Under the pieces are notes generated by a model. That model made no database searches. It was not told the origin of the DNA and saw nothing but the letters and a program-made list of their open reading frames with translations. A stretch of 64,000 nucleotides of DNA from Massilia sp. ST3 (GTDB taxonomy: Bacteria > Pseudomonadota > Gammaproteobacteria > Burkholderiales > Burkholderiaceae_D): contig NZ_JAGPWC010000021.1 of assembly GCF_018119405.1 (NCBI RefSeq), positions 16,219-80,218 of the forward strand, read 5' to 3'. Of this stretch, positions 6,905 through 14,389 are shown piece by piece (positions within the stretch are counted from its first letter, which is position 1; every line of letters begins with the position of its first letter). The translations under genes were made by a program, and so were the position numbers.

Positions 6905-8923
6905 CTACTTCTCCAACCGATACCGCTGCTCCCGGTACAACAGCGACGGCAGCATCACATGCGCCATCGCCTGTTCCACCTGCGCCGGCGTCGGCGTCCC
7001 CGCATTGAAGTCCACCTTCCCGGTCGCCGCCTCGTACTTCGCCAGCAGCGGCGCCTGCCCAGGCCGCAGGATGGTAGCCGACGCATCCTCCAGCCACGCA
7101 AAATAATCGTTGAACTGGATCAGCGCCCGCCCTGGCGTCGTATCGTCGCGGGCGAAGTCGCGGCCGATCATCGGGTGCTCGCTCGACACCCCCAGCAAGG
7201 ACAGCAGGGTCGGCCCCAGGTCCACCTGGCTGGCGATGGTGGCGATGCGCTTGGGCTGGATGTCCGCGCCCAGGATCAGCCCCGGGATGTGGAACTTCTT
7301 GATCGGCACCAGGCTGTTGCCGTAGACCCGGTTGTCGTGGTCGGCCACGATCAGGAACACCGTGTCCTTCCAATAATCCTGCTGCCTGGCAGCGCGGATG
7401 AATTTGCCAAGCGCGAAATCGGCGTACTTGACGGCGTTGTTGACGGTCTGCTTGCGCGGATCGTGCAGGGCGATCTTCCCATCCGGGAATTCGAAGGGCT
7501 CGTGATTCGACGAGCTGAAAATCAGGCTGAAGAAAGGCCTGCCCTGGTCATGCAGCTGCTTCAGGCGCTCGAGCGACTTGTCGAACAAGTCTTCGTCGGA
7601 GGCGCCCCAGCTGCCGACGAACTTTGGCTGCATCTGGGCCTGGTCGACCACGTTCTGGAAGCCGTTGCCGGTGAAGAAGCTGCGCATGTTGTCGAAGTGC
7701 GCTTCGCCGCCGTAGACGAATTCGGTGTGGTAGCCCTGCTTGCCCAGGCCCGCGGCCAGGGTGTAGAAATTCTGCTGGGCCAGCGACAGCTTGACCACGC
7801 TGCGCGCCGGGGTCGGCGCGAAGCCGGCGACCACGGCCTCGATGCCGCGCACCGAGCGGGTGCCGGTGGCGTACAGCTGCTCGAACCACCATCCTTCGCC
7901 CTTGAGCCGTTCGAGCTCCGGCGTGACCGGCAGGCCGCCCAGCGACTGCACGAAGGTCGCGCCCAGGCTTTCTTCCAGCACGATCACCAGGTTCAGGGGT
8001 TTGGCGCGCGGGACCGCGGCCACCTGGCGGTGCAGGGTCGGCAGCTCGGCGTTCGGGAAGCGGTAGTCCTTCAGCCAGGGAGCGGCCTTTACCTGGGCCA
8101 GGATGCGCTCGCGCGGCAGCTTGCCGTAGATCTCGGACGACTTGGCTTCCTTGCCCATCGCATTGATCGCGTCCAGCACCGACCAGGGCGAATTGACGAT
8201 CAGCGAATTGACCATCGCATCCTTGGTCAGGGCGAACATCGCCGGATTGGCCGGACGGTGCGCGGTGGTGGAGCGGATCTGGAAGAACACGAGCAGCACG
8301 ATCAGCGGCCAGGTGAGGAATAGCTTCTTCGCGGACCAGGGGCTGGCGTTGCGCGACGCCGCCTTGAGCAGGCGGAACAGGGTCACGCCCAGCACGATGG
8401 TGGCGCCCACGCCCAGCAGCAGGGCGATGCGGAAGCCATGCCACAAGGTGGCGAAGACCTCGCGCGGGTGCGCCAGGTATTCGATGAACAGGCGGTTCGG
8501 GCGCACGTCGTACTGCATGATGAACTGCGGCGTCGATACTTCCATGAACACCACGAACACCAGTCCAAGGGCCGCCCAGGCAACGGTGAGGATGCGCCAG
8601 GCGCGCGCGCTGGCGCGGTGGGCCAGCAGGGGCGCCAGCAGGAGCGGCGGGACGAACAGGTAGCCGAGCAGGATCAGGTCGGCGCGCACGCCCTGGACCA
8701 GCATCTGCCCGGCCACGCCGCCGGCCGCGACCCGCTCCCACTGCCAGGCCATCAGGCCCATGCGCGAGAGCGAGAGCAGCACCAGCCCGATCGCCAGCAT
8801 CTGGACCAGGCTGACGTAGGGGCCGGACCAGCGGGTCAGGCGGGCCAGCCAGGCGGCGCTGGCCTTCAGGGGTTGCCGGCCGAAAGTCGGCCGGTTGAAG
8901 ATGGCTTCAGGATCGATGCGCAT
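6905..8923 (-). CDS. LTA-synthase-family sulfatase-fold phosphotransferase
   Basis: This 672-residue inner-membrane protein has about five N-terminal transmembrane helices (residues 40-240) and a large periplasmic alkaline-phosphatase/sulfatase-fold domain. The metal ligand Glu is in VIVLEESLG near residue 318, the nucleophilic Thr in ATGTRSVRG near 354, and the distal metal site in VADHDNRVYG near 527. Relatives transfer phosphoglycerol or phosphoethanolamine from lipids onto surface polymers (LtaS, OpgB). In a Gram-negative, modification of periplasmic glucans or an envelope glycan is likelier than lipoteichoic acid synthesis. It is the last gene of a four-gene minus-strand cluster and starts 28 bases after the upstream gene. 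Confidence 0.85.
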   Translation of the reverse strand: MRIDPEAIFNRPTFGRQPLKASAAWLARLTRWSGPYVSLVQMLAIGLVLLSLSRMGLMAWQWERVAAGGVAGQMLVQGVRADLILLGYLFVPPLLLAPLLAHRASARAWRILTVAWAALGLVFVVFMEVSTPQFIMQYDVRPNRLFIEYLAHPREVFATLWHGFRIALLLGVGATIVLGVTLFRLLKAASRNASPWSAKKLFLTWPLIVLLVFFQIRSTTAHRPANPAMFALTKDAMVNSLIVNSPWSVLDAINAMGKEAKSSEIYGKLPRERILAQVKAAPWLKDYRFPNAELPTLHRQVAAVPRAKPLNLVIVLEESLGATFVQSLGGLPVTPELERLKGEGWWFEQLYATGTRSVRGIEAVVAGFAPTPARSVVKLSLAQQNFYTLAAGLGKQGYHTEFVYGGEAHFDNMRSFFTGNGFQNVVDQAQMQPKFVGSWGASDEDLFDKSLERLKQLHDQGRPFFSLIFSSSNHEPFEFPDGKIALHDPRKQTVNNAVKYADFALGKFIRAARQQDYWKDTVFLIVADHDNRVYGNSLVPIKKFHIPGLILGADIQPKRIATIASQVDLGPTLLSLLGVSSEHPMIGRDFARDDTTPGRALIQFNDYFAWLEDASATILRPGQAPLLAKYEAATGKVDFNAGTPTPAQVEQAMAHVMLPSLLYREQRYRLEK

Positions 8924-8951
8924 CGGCGCCCCCGAACGGTCAAGGTAGTGG

Positions 8952-9779
8952 TTATGCGCCGGTTGCGCCGACGCCGGCGCTCAGGAGCCAGGACACGAGC
9001 AGCAGGAAGGCCAGCAGCATCGCGAACAGCGTGGTCACGCGGCGGCCCTCGACGGCGCCCGCGAACAGCGGCGTGCGCTGGTAGGCCACGCCGACGAAGT
9101 AGGCGCCGAACACGGTCGCCAGGTAGTGCACGGCGCCGAACATCTCGCCCAGTTCGCCCTTGCGCGGGTGGTCGATCAGCAGGTGCGACAGGATCACCAG
9201 CACCAGGTAGGGAACCGAGGCGGCCAGCGGCGGCAGGTAGAGGCCGAAGCGCTCGACGAAGGTCTTGACGCCGGGACGCGAACGCGCCAGCAGCGGCAGG
9301 ATCAGGTTGTGGATCAAGCCGGTAATTACGATCAGCTTGAGGATGACGTTCTTGTGCAGGCTGCCGCTGCCGACCGCCAGGTTGTGCAGGTTGGTCTCGG
9401 CCTGGCGGTTATTCTGCAGGAAGAAGTCGGGCGACTGCACCTGCAGCACGCGCTGGAACCAGCTGATCTCTTCGACGGCGGCCAGGGCCACCAGCAGGCT
9501 CAGGCCGGCCAGGGCCAGGATCTCGAGGCGCCCCGAATCGGGTTGGCGCACGCGTTCGATCGTGACGAAGGCCAGCAGGCCGGCGATGACGGTAAAGCAG
9601 AGGAACTGCATCCATTCGACGATGCCGTCCTCGCCCAGCAGGCGCCACAGTTGCTTGGGATCCGGTCCGGACCAGGCCACGGCCAGGCCGAGCACGAACA
9701 CGTTGACGGCGATCCCCATGGCGATGGCCGGATGCGCGAGCCAATTCCTCGTGCGGTTATTTGCTGCTGACTTTACCAC
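8952..9779 (-). CDS. Polytopic membrane protein with an EEISW motif, function unknown
   Basis: The protein has 275 residues and about seven predicted transmembrane segments (for example AIAMGIAVNVFVLGLAVAW, LEILALAGLSLLVALAAV, VILKLIVITGLIHNLILPLL). The most distinctive feature is an acidic-aromatic motif AAVEEISWFQRVLQVQSP near residue 100 at the end of the third helix. Two adjacent Glu followed by Trp inside a membrane protein suggest a conserved functional site, and I recall similar EEISW-type proteins annotated only as hypothetical. It overlaps the 3' end of the preceding membrane gene by 23 bases, so the two are translationally coupled. I do not recognise a function. Confidence 0.75.
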   Translation of the reverse strand: MVKSAANNRTRNWLAHPAIAMGIAVNVFVLGLAVAWSGPDPKQLWRLLGEDGIVEWMQFLCFTVIAGLLAFVTIERVRQPDSGRLEILALAGLSLLVALAAVEEISWFQRVLQVQSPDFFLQNNRQAETNLHNLAVGSGSLHKNVILKLIVITGLIHNLILPLLARSRPGVKTFVERFGLYLPPLAASVPYLVLVILSHLLIDHPRKGELGEMFGAVHYLATVFGAYFVGVAYQRTPLFAGAVEGRRVTTLFAMLLAFLLLVSWLLSAGVGATGA

Positions 9780-10500
9780 TGACTTGCTCCTTGATGGTTG
9801 AATACGGGTCGATGCCGGCCACGCTCAGGACCGGCAGGTCGGCCGCCAGGCCCGGCGTGGGCTCCGGCTGGGTGTCGTGGGCGGCCGGCAGGCGGCGCAG
9901 GCGGCGCAGCGCGGCGGTGGCGAGGGCGACCAGGGCCCAGGCCCACAGGATCGGGTCGAGCACCGCGTCCCAGACGTTCCCGGTGGGCAAGCGCAGCAGC
10001 GAGAACAGCAGGAAGGCGCCCAGCAGCGGCAGCGCCTGGCGCCGGCTGCGGTCGCGGATGACGGCGGCGGCGCAGGCGGCGCTGGCCAACACGGCCAGGA
10101 TCGGCACGCCGGTAGCGGAGAAGCCCGCATAATAATAGCCCTGCGAGATCAGGCCGAAGGCGTCCAGGTAGAGGGCGGCGCCGGCGATCGCCAGCGGGGC
10201 GGCCAGGCCGGGGGGCAGGGCGCAGATGGCGCGTAGCCCGCGCCGGCGGTCCAGCAGCTTGAGCAGGCAGCAGCTGGTGAGCAGGGCGCTCGGGTACTGG
10301 AAGGCCAGGCCCAGGGTCCAGGCCGGCGAGGCCTGGCCCGGCAGCAGGCAGGCGAGCGCCATCAGGCCGAGCGCGGCCAGCGGCAGCCGGCGGCTGTGGC
10401 GCCAGGCGCCGGGAACGAGGGCGATCAGGAGGGTGGCCAGGACGATGGCCCAGGCCAGCCGTCCGTACACCATCTGCCAGGTCAGGTCGGGCAAACTCAT
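9757..10500 (-). CDS. Small polytopic membrane protein, function unknown
   Basis: The protein has 247 residues with six or seven hydrophobic segments (LAWAIVLATLLIALVPGAW, LPLAALGLMALACLLPG, GVPILAVLASAACAAAVI, ILWAWALVALATAAL) and a polar C-terminal tail ending in KEQVSGKVSSK. Its ATG at 10500-10498 shares one base with the TGA of the sialidase-like gene (TGATG), and its own 3' end overlaps the EEISW gene, which places it firmly in the four-gene operon. No catalytic motif is visible. It could be a lipid or glycan carrier-handling protein, but this is only a guess from the neighbours. Confidence 0.72.
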   Translation of the reverse strand: MSLPDLTWQMVYGRLAWAIVLATLLIALVPGAWRHSRRLPLAALGLMALACLLPGQASPAWTLGLAFQYPSALLTSCCLLKLLDRRRGLRAICALPPGLAAPLAIAGAALYLDAFGLISQGYYYAGFSATGVPILAVLASAACAAAVIRDRSRRQALPLLGAFLLFSLLRLPTGNVWDAVLDPILWAWALVALATAALRRLRRLPAAHDTQPEPTPGLAADLPVLSVAGIDPYSTIKEQVSGKVSSK

Positions 10501-11663
10501 CAGATAGATTCTCCAGGCGCGATGCGGTAGCGATGGTGGGCGATGGACTGGCGCTGGTGGGTATAGGTGACGTGCAGCTCGTCGCCGACCTGCTGCATGG
10601 TCGGGTAGGAGAACTCGTCGCCGGCCGGGCCGCGCGCGACGTCGGCGACGGTGCGCCAGGCGTGGCTGTCGTTCGAGATCGACAGGCGCAAGGTGCTGCG
10701 CGAGGAGCCGCCCGCCTCGACATGGTTGTGCAGCATCAGGTACTGGCCACTGGTGAGGCGGATCACCGCCAGCGAAGTGCCGTGGTTCGGCAGGTCCAGG
10801 GCCGGCTGGTCCTCCCAGCTGCTGCCGCCGTCGCGGCTGGTGGCCTGCTGGACGCGCTGCTCGTCGCTGGCGTCGCGCATCCAGGCGCGCACTTCGGTGG
10901 CCGAGACCGGCACGATGGCCGGCTGCAGGGTCGTGGTGCGCTCGCCAATGCGGCCCAGCCAGGTGGGGTCGCCGGCGGCGTCGAAGGCCATCAGCATCGG
11001 GTACTTGATGCCGATTTCGAAATACAGCGGCAGCCACCAGCCGCCGTCGGCCATGCCGACCGGATTGGTGCGCACCAGGACACTGGTGTTGAACAAGGGC
11101 GACATCGGCAGCATGCGCCGTACCTGGAAGCTGGCGCCGTGGTCGGTCGAGACCATGTGGGCCACGCGCGAGGCGGCCCAGCCGCCCAGGCCGGTGGCCA
11201 CGACATACAAATGGATGCGGCTGTCGCGGTCGGTCCAGGCCACCGGGTTGCCGATACGGCGCACGCCAAAGCCCAGGGCCTTGCCGAGCGAGGCGCGGCT
11301 GGCGACTTCCCAGGGGGCGCTCCAGCCGCCGTTGCGCCAGCGCGAGGCATAGACCTTGACGTCCGGGCCGCTTTCGCGGCTGCCGGCCCACCAGAAGGCC
11401 AGCATGCGGTCGCCCGGCAGGGTGGCCAGGGCGCTGGCATGGGCGGAAGGGACGCCGGCCGGCATCGGGATATGGGAGCGCGAGAGTTCGGTCAGCGCGA
11501 CCCGGCCGGGCGACACGGCCTGGGGAATGCTGGGTGTGCTGGCGGAGCGGGTCCGGGAGGCCCAGCGCAGGCTTTCGGCGCCGGCAATGAGCAGGACGAC
11601 CAGGGCGCAGCCGAGCACTGTCCAGTTGATGCGGCGCGACTGCGGGTTCTGGTGACGCTCCAT
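10500..11663 (-). CDS. Membrane-anchored sialidase-fold (BNR/Asp-box) protein
   Basis: The protein has 387 residues. One N-terminal transmembrane anchor (INWTVLGCALVVLLIAGAES) precedes a six-bladed beta-propeller of the exo-alpha-sialidase type. Asp boxes appear as STDHGASFQ and SRDGGSSWE, with a degenerate SNDSHAWR, and the first blade has FWWAGSRESGPDVKVYASRW. An Arg triad can be suspected but not assigned. The domain should face the periplasm. ATG 11663 is taken as the start because it follows GGAAGAG closely; an in-frame GTG at 11717 is possible. It heads the cluster, so a glycan processed here may be the object modified by the LTA-synthase-like enzyme. Confidence 0.78.
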   Translation of the reverse strand: MERHQNPQSRRINWTVLGCALVVLLIAGAESLRWASRTRSASTPSIPQAVSPGRVALTELSRSHIPMPAGVPSAHASALATLPGDRMLAFWWAGSRESGPDVKVYASRWRNGGWSAPWEVASRASLGKALGFGVRRIGNPVAWTDRDSRIHLYVVATGLGGWAASRVAHMVSTDHGASFQVRRMLPMSPLFNTSVLVRTNPVGMADGGWWLPLYFEIGIKYPMLMAFDAAGDPTWLGRIGERTTTLQPAIVPVSATEVRAWMRDASDEQRVQQATSRDGGSSWEDQPALDLPNHGTSLAVIRLTSGQYLMLHNHVEAGGSSRSTLRLSISNDSHAWRTVADVARGPAGDEFSYPTMQQVGDELHVTYTHQRQSIAHHRYRIAPGESI

Positions 11664-11951
11664 ACTCTTCCAGTAGCGGAAACCTTCCCAGGTAAGGGAC
11701 GATGTCCGGACGTTCACGTTACCGGCGCCGCTAGACGGCAGCCTCGGCTGAGCTATTTCGGAGCGCTCCGGGGCGGGGTTGCCGCCAGTAGAGTTACCCG
11801 CGAAAAAAGCGATATCCTACAGGAAACTGAGAGCGCTGAACAACGCGGAGTTTGTAACAGGAACGCGGAAAATGACAGGCTGGCAAGGATAAGCGGCGTG
11901 AGCGCGTATACTCGTGCGAATTTCCCAACTTCCAGATGCTTTTTGTCGCCC

Positions 11952-13034
11952 ATGCGCTACGTGATTTCCTTGGCAAGCCTTGCGGCCGGCCTGTTCCTCG
12001 CCGGGTGCGCCGGCATCAATCCGTACTACGACGACGCCAAGCCGCATCACCGGCGCGAGGGATTCGTGAACAACTATCCCTCGAATCCGGCCTACCGGCG
12101 CCCGCAGACCGGCTTCATCGAGGGCTGGGTGGCGCGGGTGAAGAACTGGGCCTCGGACGGGTCCGAACGCCTGCCGCTGGCGCCGATCCCGGTGCGCAAG
12201 CCGGACCTAGCCTTCATCCACGCGAACAAGGCGCAGCCGGCCCTGACCTGGATCGGCCACGCCAGCTTCCTGCTCCAGACCGGGGGCGGGCTGAACATCC
12301 TGACCGACCCGGTGTTCGAGGAGCGCGCCTCCCCGTTGTCCTTCGCCGGCCCCAAGCGCCACCAGCCCCCCGGCCTGGCCGTGGCCGAGCTGCCGCATGT
12401 CGATGCGATCCTGATCAGCCACTCGCACTACGACCACCTGTCGCAGGAGTCGCTGCGCAGCCTGTACCGGCAAGCGGGCGGGCCGCCGTTGCTGGTGGCG
12501 CCGCTGGGCGTGGATGTCTGGCTGGAAGAGAACGTGACGGACGGCGACCGCTCGCGCATCGTGCGCCTCGACTGGTGGGACAAGGTCGCGCTACGGGGCC
12601 ACGAGATCCGCCTGCTGCCGGTGATGCACTGGTCCGCGCGCACGCCCTGGGACCGCAACGCCACCCTCTGGGGCGCCTATGCGGTGACGCGGCCGGGCTT
12701 CTCCTTCTTCTTCTCGGGCGACCTGGGCTACTCGCGCGACATCGCGGACATCGCGGCGCAGTATGCGGGCTTCGACCTGGCGGCGATCGGCATCGGCGCC
12801 TACCAGCCGGTGTGGTACCGCAATTCCCACGTCAGTCCGGACGAGGCGGTGCGGATCCACCGCGAGCTGAAGGTGAAGCGCAGCGTCGGCATGCACTGGG
12901 GGACCTTCCCGATGGGCCAGGAACGGCTCGACCAGGCGCCGCGCGACCTGGCCGTGGCGCGCAAGGCGCAGGGCGTGGCTGACGAGGACTTCTTCGTGAT
13001 GGCGATCGGCGAGACCTACAAGCCGCGCCCCTAG
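11952..13034 (+). CDS. MBL-fold metallohydrolase lipoprotein, NAPE-PLD/UlaG-like
   Basis: The protein has 360 residues. A lipoprotein signal (MRYVISLASLAAGLFLAGC-AG) anchors it in the membrane by Cys20. The metallo-beta-lactamase domain has ILISHSHYDHLS (HxHxDH) near residue 160, LPVMHWSA near 220, FFFSGDLGYS near 255 and MHWGTFPM near 314. The TWIGHASFLLQ entry strand and these motifs match the NAPE-hydrolysing phospholipase D-like branch. A lipid or phosphodiester substrate in the envelope is the best guess. The 288-base spacer to the divergent sialidase-like gene shows no clear extra gene. Confidence 0.88.
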   Translation: MRYVISLASLAAGLFLAGCAGINPYYDDAKPHHRREGFVNNYPSNPAYRRPQTGFIEGWVARVKNWASDGSERLPLAPIPVRKPDLAFIHANKAQPALTWIGHASFLLQTGGGLNILTDPVFEERASPLSFAGPKRHQPPGLAVAELPHVDAILISHSHYDHLSQESLRSLYRQAGGPPLLVAPLGVDVWLEENVTDGDRSRIVRLDWWDKVALRGHEIRLLPVMHWSARTPWDRNATLWGAYAVTRPGFSFFFSGDLGYSRDIADIAAQYAGFDLAAIGIGAYQPVWYRNSHVSPDEAVRIHRELKVKRSVGMHWGTFPMGQERLDQAPRDLAVARKAQGVADEDFFVMAIGETYKPRP

Positions 13035-13078
13035 GATTCCGGCGGCTTGTGCACCGGAATGTGCGCATGGGGAGGGAT

Positions 13079-13272
13079 CTAGGGTCTGCCTGACTGAGCG
13101 CGGAGCCGACAAGATCCTTATTGGCGCGATTGGGTGGGGTGGACGCGGTGATAGGCAGAGGCTCCGCTCTCGTGCGGGATGATCTCGATGCAAACTATCG
13201 CCGCGTGGACGGCAAAGCCGTCCACCCTACGAAAAACTAACTGCGGCGCAGACTCAGTCAGATAGACCCTAG
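13079..13272. repeat. About 194-base element with terminal inverted repeats, MITE-like
   Basis: The ends are inverted repeats of 20 bases with 18 matches: left CTAGGGTCTGCC... (13079-13098), right ...AGATAGACCCTAG (13253-13272). The interior contains the hairpin GCGTGGACGGC-AAA-GCCGTCCAC running into CCTACGA (about 13203-13232), nearly identical to the right end of the element at 18551-18658. It encodes nothing and fills the whole gap between two converging genes. Confidence 0.75.
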
Positions 13273-13275
13273 TGC

Positions 13276-14385
13276 TCAGCGTGGAGCGCGCAAGGTCAGC
13301 TTGAGCATCTCGCCCGGCTTCCACAAACGCATGCGCGGTCCCCAGCCGCCGGCCCCGCGGGTGACGATGACCTGCAGATCGCCGGCGCTGTGGGCGCCGT
13401 CCACGTAGGGAAAACGCTGCGCCACCAGGTAATTGAAGGGCCAGATCTGGCCGCCGTGCGTGTGCCCGGACAGCATCAGGCCAATGCCGCGCGCAGCGGC
13501 GCGCTCGATGACCGGGGCGGCGGGGATGTGGGCCATCAGGATGGTCGCGCCCTGTGCCGGCGCCGGATACAGGCGCTCCAGGCCCGAAAGAACCGTGCCT
13601 CCGCTGCGCAGGCGGCTGCCGATGTCGTCGATGCCCGCCAGAGTCAAGCCCGGCAGCAGTTCGACCCGCTGGTCGCGCAGCCAGTGCACGCCGCCGTCCG
13701 AGAACTCGGCGATGGTCGCGGCGGCGTTACCGTAGTATTCGTGGTTGCCGGTCACGGCCCAGACGCCGCGCGGGGCGCGGATGGCGCGCAGCACGCCCGC
13801 CAGGTGCGGATCGCTGGGCGGATCGCTTTCCACCTGGTCGCCCAGCAGCAGCACGGCGGCCGGATTCACCTCGTTGATCCGCGCGACCACCTTTTCCATC
13901 CAGTCGGCGCGGCGCTGCGCGCCCAGGTGGATGTCGCTCAGCGCCACCAGCACGGTGCCGTCGAGGGCGGGCGGAAGGCCGCGCAGCACGACTTCATGCT
14001 CGACCACCAGCGGCGTACGCACGCCCTGGTAGATCGCGAAGGCGCTGACCAGGATGCCGGCCAAGGCGGCGCCGGCGGTGAGCTTCCGCTTGTGCGGCCG
14101 CCACCAGAAACCGAAGCCGGTGGCGAGGTCCGCCAGCAGCAGGCAGGACGACATGAGGAACAGGATGCCGAGCCAGGTCATGGCGAACTGACCGGGCCAC
14201 CAGCGCCAGTCCAGGGCTTCGTCGCCCAGGTGCACGCCGCCCAGGTAGACCAGCCAGAGCAGCAGGGCGCCGAGCGCCCAGCCACGCGGCCGGATGCGGG
14301 AACGGATCGCGTCGATGCGGTACAGGCGCGCGGCCACGTACAGGTGCATCAGCGAGCCGGCGATGTTGAGGACGATGTTGAACAT
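13276..14385 (-). CDS. Membrane-bound metallophosphoesterase, YkuE/YaeI-like
   Basis: The protein has 369 residues. Four N-terminal transmembrane helices cover about residues 1-125 and are followed by a calcineurin-like phosphoesterase domain with all motifs: LSDIHLGAQR, LLLGDQVESD, TGNHEYYGN, ILMAHIPAA and LSGHTHGGQIWPF. YaeI/YkuE-type enzymes act at the membrane, some on UDP-diacylglucosamine-like lipids, but the substrate here is unknown. The stop of this gene and the recJ start side by side suggest recJ is transcribed first and this gene after it, with only four bases between them. Confidence 0.88.
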   Translation of the reverse strand: MFNIVLNIAGSLMHLYVAARLYRIDAIRSRIRPRGWALGALLLWLVYLGGVHLGDEALDWRWWPGQFAMTWLGILFLMSSCLLLADLATGFGFWWRPHKRKLTAGAALAGILVSAFAIYQGVRTPLVVEHEVVLRGLPPALDGTVLVALSDIHLGAQRRADWMEKVVARINEVNPAAVLLLGDQVESDPPSDPHLAGVLRAIRAPRGVWAVTGNHEYYGNAAATIAEFSDGGVHWLRDQRVELLPGLTLAGIDDIGSRLRSGGTVLSGLERLYPAPAQGATILMAHIPAAPVIERAAARGIGLMLSGHTHGGQIWPFNYLVAQRFPYVDGAHSAGDLQVIVTRGAGGWGPRMRLWKPGEMLKLTLRAPR

Positions 14386-14389
14386 CGCC

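Noticed and set aside
10500..11663. A sialic-acid utilisation locus
   Set aside because: No nan genes or sialic-acid transporter are nearby; only the sialidase fold is seen, and its neighbours suggest envelope modification.
13079..13272. An insertion sequence at 13.1 kb
   Set aside because: Terminal inverted repeats exist but the element is only about 194 bases and encodes no transposase, so it is listed as a MITE-like repeat.
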